A DNA stretch of 64,000 nucleotides. It comes from Echinicola salinicaeni. GTDB taxonomy: Bacteria > Bacteroidota > Bacteroidia > Cytophagales > Cyclobacteriaceae. The notes beneath the pieces were generated by a model that was given only the letters and a program-made list of their open reading frames with translations, was not told the origin of the DNA and ran no database searches. This document shows, one piece after another, positions 45,315-53,855 of the stretch. The DNA is taken from contig NZ_JACODZ010000009.1 of NCBI RefSeq assembly GCF_014280965.1, positions 62,001-126,000 on the forward strand, written 5' to 3'. A program made the position numbers and the translations under genes. Position 1 is the stretch's first letter. Each line of letters starts with the position of its first letter.

Positions 45315-46808
45315 ATGAAAAATATAAAAAATATATTACTGACCGCCTTGGCAGGAGCTGGGATGTTGATTAGTGTGCCTTCTTGCACGGATAATCTAGA
45401 ATTAACACCTACCAGTGAAATCACAGTGTCAGGTTTTTGGTCTTCAGAAGATAATGCTAAAGGAGCCTTAAATGGTATGTATGTACGATTTAGGGATCAA
45501 GCAGCAAGTAATTTGTTTATATGGGGTGAGAGTCGAAGCGGCACACTCACCTATGGTCTCCAAGCATCGCAAGGTTTGGAAAGGTACTTTGAAAATACTT
45601 TGGACCCCAATTACGCAGGGCCTGAGTGGCTAAGATTATATACCGTTATTCATGATGCGAACCTGATCATTAAATATGTTCCAGATATTGCATTTACCCG
45701 GGATGAGGACAAAAATAGAATGTTGGCAGAGGCTTATACTATGAGGGCATATATTTATTTCATTATGGCCAAGACTTGGGGCGGTGTGCCTTTGGTAATC
45801 AATCCAACAGAGGGCTATGATGCTGAAACTACCTTCAGGGAAAGAGCTGCTGTGGGAGAAGTGTTTTCTCAAATAAAAGAAGACCTTGACAAGGCATTGT
45901 CTCTTTATCCTGACAATTCCCTATCGGCTGGTAAAGTCAGCTGGTCTGAACCTGCTGCAAACGTGTTGAAAGGAGAAGTGTATCTGTGGACAGGCAAAAA
46001 GATGGATGGAGGAAATGAAGACCTTCAAATTGCTTTGAATTCATTAGAGGAAGCGAATGTTGCTGAGCTTAGTTTACAAGAAAGTTATGACGATATTTTC
46101 CGATATGACAATAAGGGCAATGATGAGATATTGATGGCGGTACACTTTAGAGATTTGGAATCTGGGACGAATTATAATGGAAATATGTACGTGCGAGATG
46201 ACCAGATTCCCGCAGATGCTGATCCTGCGGTATTAGAGAAAATCGGTCAAGGTGGGGGACTTAACCGATGGGGTCCATCTTCAGTGGTGACATCCGTTTT
46301 CTCCGATGATGATCAAAGGAAAGATGCTACTTTTTTAAATATTGATATTCCAGGTGAAAATGGACAAATGGAACCCTACGCAAGTGTTGTAAGAAAGTAC
46401 AGAGGTTTTGTAGATCCATCAGGGAGAAGGTTTTTAGACGATGTGGTACTTTACAGATATGCTGATTTATTGCTATTGATCGCAGAAGCAAAAAATGCCT
46501 TGGGACAGGACCCGTCAGCGGAGATCAATTTGGTAAGACAGCGTGCCTATGGTGATGATTTTGAAGCCCACCGTTTTGTGGATATGGGCAAAGAAGCTAA
46601 TGACGAAGCCATATTGCAGGAGCGCTTGTTGGAACTCGCCTTTGAGGGGAAAAGATGGTGGGACCTTGTCCGCTTTGATAAAGCTTTTGAGCTGGTCCCT
46701 TCCTTACAAGGTAGAGATAATGACCAATATTTATTGTTGTGGCCAATCTCTTTGGGTACAATAAGTTTAAATTCTAAAATCAGTCAAAACCCAGGTTACG
46801 GTAATTAA
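45315..46808 (+). CDS. SusD/RagB-type surface glycan-binding lipoprotein 3
   Basis: 497 residues from the ATG at 45315; an ATG at 45285 overlaps the end of susC3 and gives no signal peptide. Lipobox ISVPSCTDN. SusD features include AYTMRAYIYFIMAKTWGGVP (about 128-147), DVVLYRYADLLLLIAEAKNAL and ERLLELAFEGKRWWDLVRFD near the C terminus. It should bind the polysaccharide at the cell surface and hand it to SusC3. Two hairpins in the following 175 bases separate it from the nan genes. Confidence 0.93.
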   Translation: MKNIKNILLTALAGAGMLISVPSCTDNLELTPTSEITVSGFWSSEDNAKGALNGMYVRFRDQAASNLFIWGESRSGTLTYGLQASQGLERYFENTLDPNYAGPEWLRLYTVIHDANLIIKYVPDIAFTRDEDKNRMLAEAYTMRAYIYFIMAKTWGGVPLVINPTEGYDAETTFRERAAVGEVFSQIKEDLDKALSLYPDNSLSAGKVSWSEPAANVLKGEVYLWTGKKMDGGNEDLQIALNSLEEANVAELSLQESYDDIFRYDNKGNDEILMAVHFRDLESGTNYNGNMYVRDDQIPADADPAVLEKIGQGGGLNRWGPSSVVTSVFSDDDQRKDATFLNIDIPGENGQMEPYASVVRKYRGFVDPSGRRFLDDVVLYRYADLLLLIAEAKNALGQDPSAEINLVRQRAYGDDFEAHRFVDMGKEANDEAILQERLLELAFEGKRWWDLVRFDKAFELVPSLQGRDNDQYLLLWPISLGTISLNSKISQNPGYGN

Positions 46809-46845
46809 TAGACAATGAAGTAGCCTAGAATGATAGCAATCATTG

Positions 46846-46916
46846 CGAACCTGTCCCTCAAAGGCCGGTTCGACAATATAGGATATGGCAATCCCATCAA
46901 ATAGAGATGGGATTGC
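46846..46916 (+). promoter_or_regulatory. Two hairpins in the leader before the N-acetylneuraminate lyase gene
   Basis: cgaacc/ggttcg (46846-46851, 46867-46872), and a stronger stem gcaatcccatc/gatgggattgc (46888-46898, 46906-46916, 11-bp arms, 7-base loop). Neither is followed by a T run, so these look more like mRNA processing or regulatory structures than intrinsic terminators. They may limit transcription from susD3 or stabilise the nan mRNA. Confidence 0.45.
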
Positions 46917-46983
46917 TTCATCTTCCTTGTCATCTCTCTGACTTAACGCTTTTGAGAAAGCTTTTACTAATAAAACTTTAAAA

Positions 46984-47904
46984 ATGAAATTCGAGAAAAT
47001 AAAAGGACTTGTTGCAGCAACCTTTACACCTTTTGATCATAATGGTCAACTAAATACAAGCTTGGTTCCTGAGCAGGCAAAATCATTATTAGATAATCAA
47101 ATTTCTGGAGCATTTATCGCAGGAACGACAGGAGAAGGCGCAGCACTTACATTAGAAGAAAAGTTCGACCTGTTTGAAGTCTGGGCTCCTTTCTCCAAAA
47201 AGGATTTTAAAATTTTGGCTATGTTGGGCGGTACCAACCAAAAAGAAGCGATACAGTTAGCAGAAAAAGCAGATCAACTTGGGTTATATGGAATTGCGTT
47301 AACTGCACCGTATTATTTGCGACCGAATTCGGTTCAACAGCTAGTGGATTACTTTGAGCCTATTGCCGCAGCAGCTCCGGACCAGGCTTTCTATTTTTAT
47401 CATATTCCTCTTTTAAGCAAAGTAGAACTTCCTATGTTGGATTTTTTAAAAGTGGCGGGGTATCGCATTCCCAATTTTGCAGGCATTAAATATACGCATA
47501 ATGACCTAATGGAATTTAATAGGTGTCTTCGCTATGAAGGAGGGAAATATGATATTCTCTGGGGCTGGGACGAGACGATGTTGGCTGGCTTGGCTATGGG
47601 GGCCAAAGGAGCGGTAGGCAGTACTTATAATTATGCGGCTCCGCTTTATCAAAGTATTTTAAATGCCTTTGATCAAAAAGATATAGAATCGGCTAAATTT
47701 TTACAGGAAAAGTCCATAGATCTGATCAGCCTGTTTGGTAAATATGGGGGAGCAGCGTGTGGTAAGGCCATTATGAAACTCTGTGGGATGGATTGCGGAC
47801 AATTCCGACTTCCTGTAAAACAGTTGAGCGATGATGATTATTCGAAACTGCAATCAGAGTTAGAGGTGATGGATTTCTTTAAGTACAGCATAAAGTCCAG
47901 ATAA
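46984..47904 (+). CDS. nanA: N-acetylneuraminate lyase (DHDPS/NAL family)
   Basis: 306 residues, a TIM-barrel class I aldolase. The family residues are in place: GTTGE at 47-51, Tyr139 in YFYHIP and Schiff-base Lys169 in GIKYTH. NAL cleaves Neu5Ac to ManNAc and pyruvate; it is cytoplasmic. The same fold also includes dihydrodipicolinate synthase, and sequence alone does not prove NAL, but the neighbours (mutarotase-symporter fusion, sialidase, AGE epimerase, sialate esterase) make it by far the best reading. 48 bases separate it from the next gene. Confidence 0.85.
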   Translation: MKFEKIKGLVAATFTPFDHNGQLNTSLVPEQAKSLLDNQISGAFIAGTTGEGAALTLEEKFDLFEVWAPFSKKDFKILAMLGGTNQKEAIQLAEKADQLGLYGIALTAPYYLRPNSVQQLVDYFEPIAAAAPDQAFYFYHIPLLSKVELPMLDFLKVAGYRIPNFAGIKYTHNDLMEFNRCLRYEGGKYDILWGWDETMLAGLAMGAKGAVGSTYNYAAPLYQSILNAFDQKDIESAKFLQEKSIDLISLFGKYGGAACGKAIMKLCGMDCGQFRLPVKQLSDDDYSKLQSELEVMDFFKYSIKSR

Positions 47905-47952
47905 GCTTGGATTAAATTCAAAACATAAGGTTCCCCAATCAATCAATTGTTC

Positions 47953-50661
47953 ATGAAATTAAGTATATATATAAGTTTTATTATAGTTTTTTTGTTAAGC
48001 GGGATAAATGTTCTTGGGCAAAGCTTTTCCAGTGAGAATCTGGGGAGTTTTGCCTTTGGGACATTGCCAGATTTACCACCTGACAATGATGAAGGGGTTT
48101 CTTTAGGCTATGCAGGAATGTTTGCGGGAGTCCATGAAGATGTTTTGATTCTTGCAGGTGGGGCCAATTTCCCAGATGGTGTACCTTGGACAGGAGGTAA
48201 GAAGCACTATTCCCAAAGGGTGCATGTACTTGAAAAATCGAATGGTGATTATCTATGGGTGGAAGGTATTGACTTACAATTGCCCACACCTGTGGCATAT
48301 GGCACGAGTATTAGTACGCCCCAGGGACTATTATGTATAGGGGGACAAAACCAAGATAGCTTTTTTAAAAAAGCGTATCTATTGAAATGGAATAGCCAAA
48401 GTAGACAGGTCGAACTCCAGTTCTTACCTGATTTGCCCATAGCCTTGAGCAATGCTGCTGGAGGTTTAATCGGGACACAAGTGTTTTTAGCAGGTGGTGA
48501 AGGTGCTGTAGTTTCCAAGGCATTTTTAAGCTTAAATCTTGAAGAAGAAAAACTTAAATGGGAAAACTTAGATAGCTGGCCAGGAGAGGCCCGCTCACAT
48601 GCTATGGGAGTTGTCCAAAGCAATGGAGAATATGATTGTTTTTACCTTTTTGGGGGAAGGCAAAGAATGAAGAAAGGGATCAGTGATCTTTACGAAAGTG
48701 CATTTTCTTATGATCCCCAAAAAGGAAAATGGAAGGAAATTAGCCCCTTACAGGATGGAAATGGCGATACCTTGACACTTTCTGCAGGAACAGCCGCCGC
48801 ACAGGGTGCTGGGCATATTGTTTTTTATGGCGGTGTAAGAGGAGATACCTTTAATCAGCTTGAATATTATGCTTCGGAGCTTTCTTCATCTTCTGACAGT
48901 CTAATTGAGAAGCAAATAATTCAGGATAGAGATAAAATCCTGGAGAATCATTCAGGTTTTGATACTCAGATATTGATGTACCATACAGTTACAGACAGCT
49001 GGCAAAGTATAGGCAATTTACCTTTTAGTACGCCAGTAACCACCACCGCTGTGAGATGGGGTGATCAGGTGATTTTACCATCTGGGGAGACGGCTCCGGG
49101 AATAAGAACTCCAGAAATTCATACAGTTAATTTTGAAAAGGAGGCAGCATTTGGCTGGATCAACTATACGGTTTTGGGGATTTATTTAGGAGCTTTGGTC
49201 CTGATGGGCGTTTTGATTTCAGGTAAACAGCATTCTACGGATGATTTCTTTAAAGCTGGAGGCAGGGTACCCTGGTGGGCAGCAGGTATCAGTATTTTTG
49301 GTACACAGTTAAGTGCGATTACTTTTATGGCAATACCTGCCAAAACATTTACTACTGATTGGACTTTGTTCTTTTTGTTGATGACCATTATAATGGTGGC
49401 GCCAGTGATCATTTATATCTTTTTACCTTTTTTTAGGAGATTGAATATCACGACTGCTTACGAATACTTGGAATTACGTTATAATCGGACAGTAAGGTTG
49501 GCTGGAAGTCTATTATATATTGGCTTGCAATTGGGGAGATTAGGGATTGTGCTTTTATTGCCCTCCTTGGCACTTTCCGTGGTTACGGGAATTGACGTGA
49601 CTTTGTGTATCCTTATTATGGGATTATTGAGCGTTTTATATACCGTATTAGGAGGAATAGAGGCGGTGATATGGACAGATGTGATTCAGGTGGTTGTACT
49701 TCTGGGAGGGGCAATTGTTTGTTTGGGCTTTATATTTTATGAGATAAATGCAAATCCGGCAGAATTATGGACGATGGTGCAGGATAGCAACAAAACCAGG
49801 ATTTTTGATATGAACTTTGATTTTACTGGGACAAGCTTTTGGGTGGTGCTAATTGGAGGAATTGCAGCCAATATAGTCCAGTATGGAAGCGATCAAACTG
49901 TCATCCAAAGGTATTTGACCACAAAGGATGAAAAAACTGCGGCCAATGGTATTGCTACTGGAGGATTAATGGCATTGCCATCTGCCTTGATTTTCTTTAG
50001 TATAGGTACAGCATTGTATTTGTTTTATAAATTTCATCCTGAAGCGCTGAGCCCAGCAGTCCAAAATACGGATAGCATATTTCCTTTTTATATTGTTAGT
50101 CAGTTACCACAAGGAATTTCAGGTTTGCTCATTGCTGCAGTATTTGCTGCAGCGATGTCCAGTTTGGACAGTAGTATGAATTCAGTAGCTACTGTAGTCA
50201 CGACTGATTTTTATAAGAAATTATATCCAAATGATATCCAAGGAAAAAACACTTTGAGATTTGCAAGGTGGGTAACCGTTATTGTAGGTGTGTTTGGGAC
50301 AGGCTTTGCTTTGTTGATGGCCAATTTGGGCTTGCCTTCTCTTTGGGACCAGTTCAATATGATCATTGGTCTTTTTGCAGGAGGATTGGGAGGCATATTC
50401 TTAATTGGAATGTTATCCAAAAAAGTAAATGGGAATGGGGCGCTATTAGGGCTACTATTAAGTGCATTGGTACAGGTTCTGGTCAAATATTCAACTGATT
50501 TGAGTATTCACCTATACGCCTTGACAGGTCTTACGAGTGCCATGTTATTGAGTTATTTATGCAGTTATTTCTTTAAAAATAAAAAGGATTTGGCAGGTTT
50601 GACCGTTCATTCTTTACACAAAGAAAAATTGGAAAAAAAAGAGGAATTGGAAAAGGTTTAG
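47953..50661 (+). CDS. Kelch mutarotase (NanM-like) fused to a sodium/solute symporter
   Basis: 902 residues from the ATG at 47953 (a TTG at 47947 adds two). Signal peptide (about 1-23), then a Kelch-type propeller (about 30-390) with the cyclically permuted mutarotase pattern: AGGANFPDG near 75, GGQNQDSFF, YLFGGRQ, VFYGGVRGD, and VILPSGETAPGIRTPEIH at the end. Then SSS transporter helices (about 400-890: TDDFFKAGGRVPWWAAGISI, then FGTQLSAITFMAIPAKTF; GGIEAVIWTDVIQVVV; YGSDQTVIQRYL). The propeller should lie in the periplasm next to the carrier, converting alpha to beta Neu5Ac for uptake. Separate NanM and SSS proteins are known; here they are one chain. 24 bases before the sialidase gene. 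Confidence 0.9.
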   Translation: MKLSIYISFIIVFLLSGINVLGQSFSSENLGSFAFGTLPDLPPDNDEGVSLGYAGMFAGVHEDVLILAGGANFPDGVPWTGGKKHYSQRVHVLEKSNGDYLWVEGIDLQLPTPVAYGTSISTPQGLLCIGGQNQDSFFKKAYLLKWNSQSRQVELQFLPDLPIALSNAAGGLIGTQVFLAGGEGAVVSKAFLSLNLEEEKLKWENLDSWPGEARSHAMGVVQSNGEYDCFYLFGGRQRMKKGISDLYESAFSYDPQKGKWKEISPLQDGNGDTLTLSAGTAAAQGAGHIVFYGGVRGDTFNQLEYYASELSSSSDSLIEKQIIQDRDKILENHSGFDTQILMYHTVTDSWQSIGNLPFSTPVTTTAVRWGDQVILPSGETAPGIRTPEIHTVNFEKEAAFGWINYTVLGIYLGALVLMGVLISGKQHSTDDFFKAGGRVPWWAAGISIFGTQLSAITFMAIPAKTFTTDWTLFFLLMTIIMVAPVIIYIFLPFFRRLNITTAYEYLELRYNRTVRLAGSLLYIGLQLGRLGIVLLLPSLALSVVTGIDVTLCILIMGLLSVLYTVLGGIEAVIWTDVIQVVVLLGGAIVCLGFIFYEINANPAELWTMVQDSNKTRIFDMNFDFTGTSFWVVLIGGIAANIVQYGSDQTVIQRYLTTKDEKTAANGIATGGLMALPSALIFFSIGTALYLFYKFHPEALSPAVQNTDSIFPFYIVSQLPQGISGLLIAAVFAAAMSSLDSSMNSVATVVTTDFYKKLYPNDIQGKNTLRFARWVTVIVGVFGTGFALLMANLGLPSLWDQFNMIIGLFAGGLGGIFLIGMLSKKVNGNGALLGLLLSALVQVLVKYSTDLSIHLYALTGLTSAMLLSYLCSYFFKNKKDLAGLTVHSLHKEKLEKKEELEKV

Positions 50662-50685
50662 AGATGATATTAACTATTCAAAATA

Positions 50686-52278
50686 ATGATAAAACTTAAT
50701 GAAATTAGGATTGCTCTGTTGGGGAGTTTTTTAATATTGACAATTTTGGTTGGCTGTGCCAGTCAATATCAAGCACCGGAAACAGAGATTGGTGTACAGG
50801 TGGAACAGCAGTATATTCCTGTGCTCAAAGGAAAAAACAATGATGTGATTTCCTTAAAATTTGAATTGGATAAAGAGCATGTGCTGGAAGAATTGGAATT
50901 CAATATTATTGGTGCTGATGCGCTAGAATCTTTGCTGGTTTATGAAGTAATTGGTGAAGGAAAAACAGAACAGCGTACACCCATGGCTGCACTAGTGGAA
51001 GTGGGAAAAAAAGCCAAAGTAAAATTAGATAAGTCCTTTGCGGCGGGAGGTCATCAGCTTTTGATCAATATCCAGCCAAAACAAAATGCGTCCTTACTGG
51101 AAAATGTTCAGTTGGATATTGATAAGGTGAGATTTAAAAAGGCCACAGCCAATGTTCAAGTAATAGGGGATATGCGACCTTTTAGATTGGCTACTAGTCT
51201 GAGGACAGCTGGTGATGACGGCGTAGCTGCCTATCGTATACCGGGGCTGGCCACTACGGCTAAAGGTTCTTTGATTGCGGTGTATGATGTGAGACATAAT
51301 AGTTCCGTAGATCTTCAGGAGGATATAGATGTAGGAATGAGCCGCAGTACAGATGGCGGAAAAAGTTGGGAAGCCATGAAGGTGATCATGGATATGGGCG
51401 AATGGGGAAATAAACCTCAAATAGAGAACGGTATTGGTGATCCTGCAGTATTAGTTGATCCAAGTGATAATACTATTTATGTGGTAGCTCTGTGGATGCA
51501 TGGTAAGCCTGAGAAAAGAGCTTGGTTCAGTTCAGGCAAAGGTCTTAGTCCAGAGGAAACTGGCCAGCTTATATTGGTGAAAAGTGAAGATGATGGGCAG
51601 ACTTGGTCCCAGCCTATCAATATTACCTCACAGATTAAGAAAAAGGAATGGAAACTTATGTTTAATGGTCCTGGAAAAGGGATTACGATGCGAAACGGTA
51701 CCTTAGTATTTGCCGGGCAGTTTAAAGATGAAAATGATATGCCACATAGTACTATAATTTACAGTGAAAACAAGGGAGAAACCTGGCATATTGGAACAGG
51801 AGCGAAATCCAATACTACTGAAGCCCAAGTGGTGGAATTGAATGATGGTAGCCTGATGCTCAATATGCGAGATAATCGTGGAGGTGCCCGTTCTGTAGCC
51901 ATCACCAAGGATATGGGTAAAACTTGGGAAGAGCATGGATCCAGTAGGTCGGCCTTGCCTGAGCCCGTTTGTATGGCCAGTTTGATCACTTATCCAGAGA
52001 ATCGGTTAGCGGAAGATGCTTCCAAATTGTTCTTTTCCAATCCTGCGGTAACCGACGGGCGGTATAATATGACCATCAAGGCCAGTCAGGATCAAGGAAG
52101 TTCATGGTCCAAAGGTTTATTGCTTGATGCTGGAAAGGGGTGGGGATACTCTTGCCTTACGGTGATTGATGAAGACCATTTGGGTATTCTTTATGAAAGT
52201 AGCCAGGCCCACATGACCTTTCAGATGATTCCAGTTGAAGAGATATTAGGAGCAAATAATCCTGCGAACTCTGAATAA
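50686..52278 (+). CDS. nanH: GH33 sialidase lipoprotein
   Basis: 530 residues. Lipobox-like VGCASQ in the signal (about 22-30), so probably lipid-anchored in the outer membrane. Residues 35-165 form an N-terminal beta-sandwich. The catalytic propeller starts at the FRIP-like YRIPG (Arg184) and carries five Asp boxes: STDGGKSW, SEDDGQTW, SENKGETW, TKDMGKTW and SQDQGSSW. The arginine at NMRDN and the tyrosine of ILYESS near the end are likely active-site members. It hydrolyses terminal sialic acid. It lies between the symporter fusion and the epimerase, in one operon. Confidence 0.95.
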   Translation: MIKLNEIRIALLGSFLILTILVGCASQYQAPETEIGVQVEQQYIPVLKGKNNDVISLKFELDKEHVLEELEFNIIGADALESLLVYEVIGEGKTEQRTPMAALVEVGKKAKVKLDKSFAAGGHQLLINIQPKQNASLLENVQLDIDKVRFKKATANVQVIGDMRPFRLATSLRTAGDDGVAAYRIPGLATTAKGSLIAVYDVRHNSSVDLQEDIDVGMSRSTDGGKSWEAMKVIMDMGEWGNKPQIENGIGDPAVLVDPSDNTIYVVALWMHGKPEKRAWFSSGKGLSPEETGQLILVKSEDDGQTWSQPINITSQIKKKEWKLMFNGPGKGITMRNGTLVFAGQFKDENDMPHSTIIYSENKGETWHIGTGAKSNTTEAQVVELNDGSLMLNMRDNRGGARSVAITKDMGKTWEEHGSSRSALPEPVCMASLITYPENRLAEDASKLFFSNPAVTDGRYNMTIKASQDQGSSWSKGLLLDAGKGWGYSCLTVIDEDHLGILYESSQAHMTFQMIPVEEILGANNPANSE

Positions 52279-52388
52279 TTAATATTTAATCAGCATAGCA
52301 AGCATTTTCCTTGGATTATTTCCGGTAAATAAACCTGAAATGATCCAAGGCTGGAATGCCTATGTCTTTATGTAAATAATGAAAAACT

Positions 52389-53588
52389 ATGGAAATGGAT
52401 GGATTAGCACATTACAGCCAATTATATAAAGCAGCACTCTTAGAAAATATCATTCCATTTTGGGAACAAAATTCACCAGACAGAAAAAATGGAGGTTATT
52501 TTACCTGTTTGGATAGAAAGGGAAATGTATATGACACGGACAAATTTGTTTGGCTACAAGGGAGACAAGCTTGGATGTTTGCTTCCCTTTATCAGCAAGT
52601 TGAACCAAGGGAAGATTGGTTGGAGCTTTCCCGTTTGGGGATTGATTTTCTCGATAGATATGGTAGTGATCATAATGGCCGTTTTTATTTTTCTTTGACC
52701 AAGGAAGGTAAACCTTTAGTGCAACCATACAATATCTTTTCAGACTGTTTTGCCGCCATGGCTTTTGGGAAGTATGGTTTGGTTTCTGGGAATTCGAAAA
52801 GTACCCAAAGGGCAGTGGATATTTTTAATCAGATTCTTTCTCGAAAAGAAAATCCTAAAGGTATTTATAATAAAGCTTTTCCAGGTACAAGACCATTAAA
52901 AAACTTTGCCTTGCCAATGATCTTGAGCAATTTGTGTTTGGAGCTAGAGCCGTTATTGACCAAAAGTCAAGTGGAAGAAACACTAAACAATTGCATCCAT
53001 GAAGTGATGGAAAATTTTCTTGACAAGGATACCTTATTGGTATATGAAAACAGGACTTTAGAGAATGGCTTTTCTAATAGTTTTGAAGGAAGATTGATGA
53101 ATCCTGGTCATGCCATTGAAGCCATGTGGTTTATGATGGACATAGCCAATAGAAGGGGAGATCAGCAACTGGGACTTAAAGCAGTTGAAGTAATGCTTAA
53201 ACAATTGGAATATGGATGGGATCGTGAATTTGGGGGAATCTTTTATTTTATGGATGTTAAAGGTAAGCCTCCCCAACAACTTGAATGGGATCAAAAGCTT
53301 TGGTGGGTGCACTTGGAAACATTAGTCGCTTTGGCCAAAGCTTATAAAATGACGGGTGATGAGCGTTGTGCCAAATGGTTCAAAGATGTTCATGAATATG
53401 CCTGGAACTTGTTTTATGACAAGAAAAACGGGGAGTGGTTTGGATATTTGAATAGAAGTGGTGAAGTATTGTTAGACCTTAAAGGAGGCAAATGGAAAGG
53501 TTGTTTTCATGTACCCAGAGCTTTATTGCAAGTATGGAAGACTTTGGAAAGTGAGCAAACAGAAAAAGCGGCATTAAAGACTTGCTAA
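52389..53588 (+). CDS. N-acylglucosamine 2-epimerase (AGE family)
   Basis: 399 residues with the (alpha/alpha)6 barrel of AGE enzymes. Motifs include FVWLQGRQAWMFASLY (about 52-67), NPGHAIEAMWFMMDIANR (about 237-254) and WDQKLWWVHLETLVALAKAY (about 300-319), carrying the conserved histidines and glutamates of the active site. It interconverts ManNAc and GlcNAc, the step after the lyase in the Bacteroidetes-type sialic acid pathway. There is no signal peptide, so cytoplasmic. 110 bases after the sialidase gene; the next gene is 267 bases away, so a second promoter may start there. Confidence 0.93.
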   Translation: MEMDGLAHYSQLYKAALLENIIPFWEQNSPDRKNGGYFTCLDRKGNVYDTDKFVWLQGRQAWMFASLYQQVEPREDWLELSRLGIDFLDRYGSDHNGRFYFSLTKEGKPLVQPYNIFSDCFAAMAFGKYGLVSGNSKSTQRAVDIFNQILSRKENPKGIYNKAFPGTRPLKNFALPMILSNLCLELEPLLTKSQVEETLNNCIHEVMENFLDKDTLLVYENRTLENGFSNSFEGRLMNPGHAIEAMWFMMDIANRRGDQQLGLKAVEVMLKQLEYGWDREFGGIFYFMDVKGKPPQQLEWDQKLWWVHLETLVALAKAYKMTGDERCAKWFKDVHEYAWNLFYDKKNGEWFGYLNRSGEVLLDLKGGKWKGCFHVPRALLQVWKTLESEQTEKAALKTC

Positions 53589-53855
53589 AAGATATAAGCA
53601 GTTGAGGTATTGGGTGGGTGGATTGTTCTTTTAGCAGGTGATTAACAAGGTAGGGGAATATAAAGAAATAATATCTAGTGCTATTAGTTCCAGTACGGAA
53701 CAGACCATTTAATGTATTGTATGTTTTTATATTTAAGGTCAGAATATAAAATATTTTAAATGCGGTCGGTTAACATATTCCTTGATTAAATTGATTTTAG
53801 CCCTCGCATAAATATAAATACATTGACTAAACTTATAACCTGGAAAATTAATTCT
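53589..53855. promoter_or_regulatory. Gap before GH2 with a small inverted repeat
   Basis: A perfect palindrome gttcc-agtac-ggaac lies at 53687-53701, inside ggaacag, the same 7 bases as at 58572-58578. There is no gene or clear terminator. It may hold a second promoter for the GH2 and esterase genes. Confidence 0.35.
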
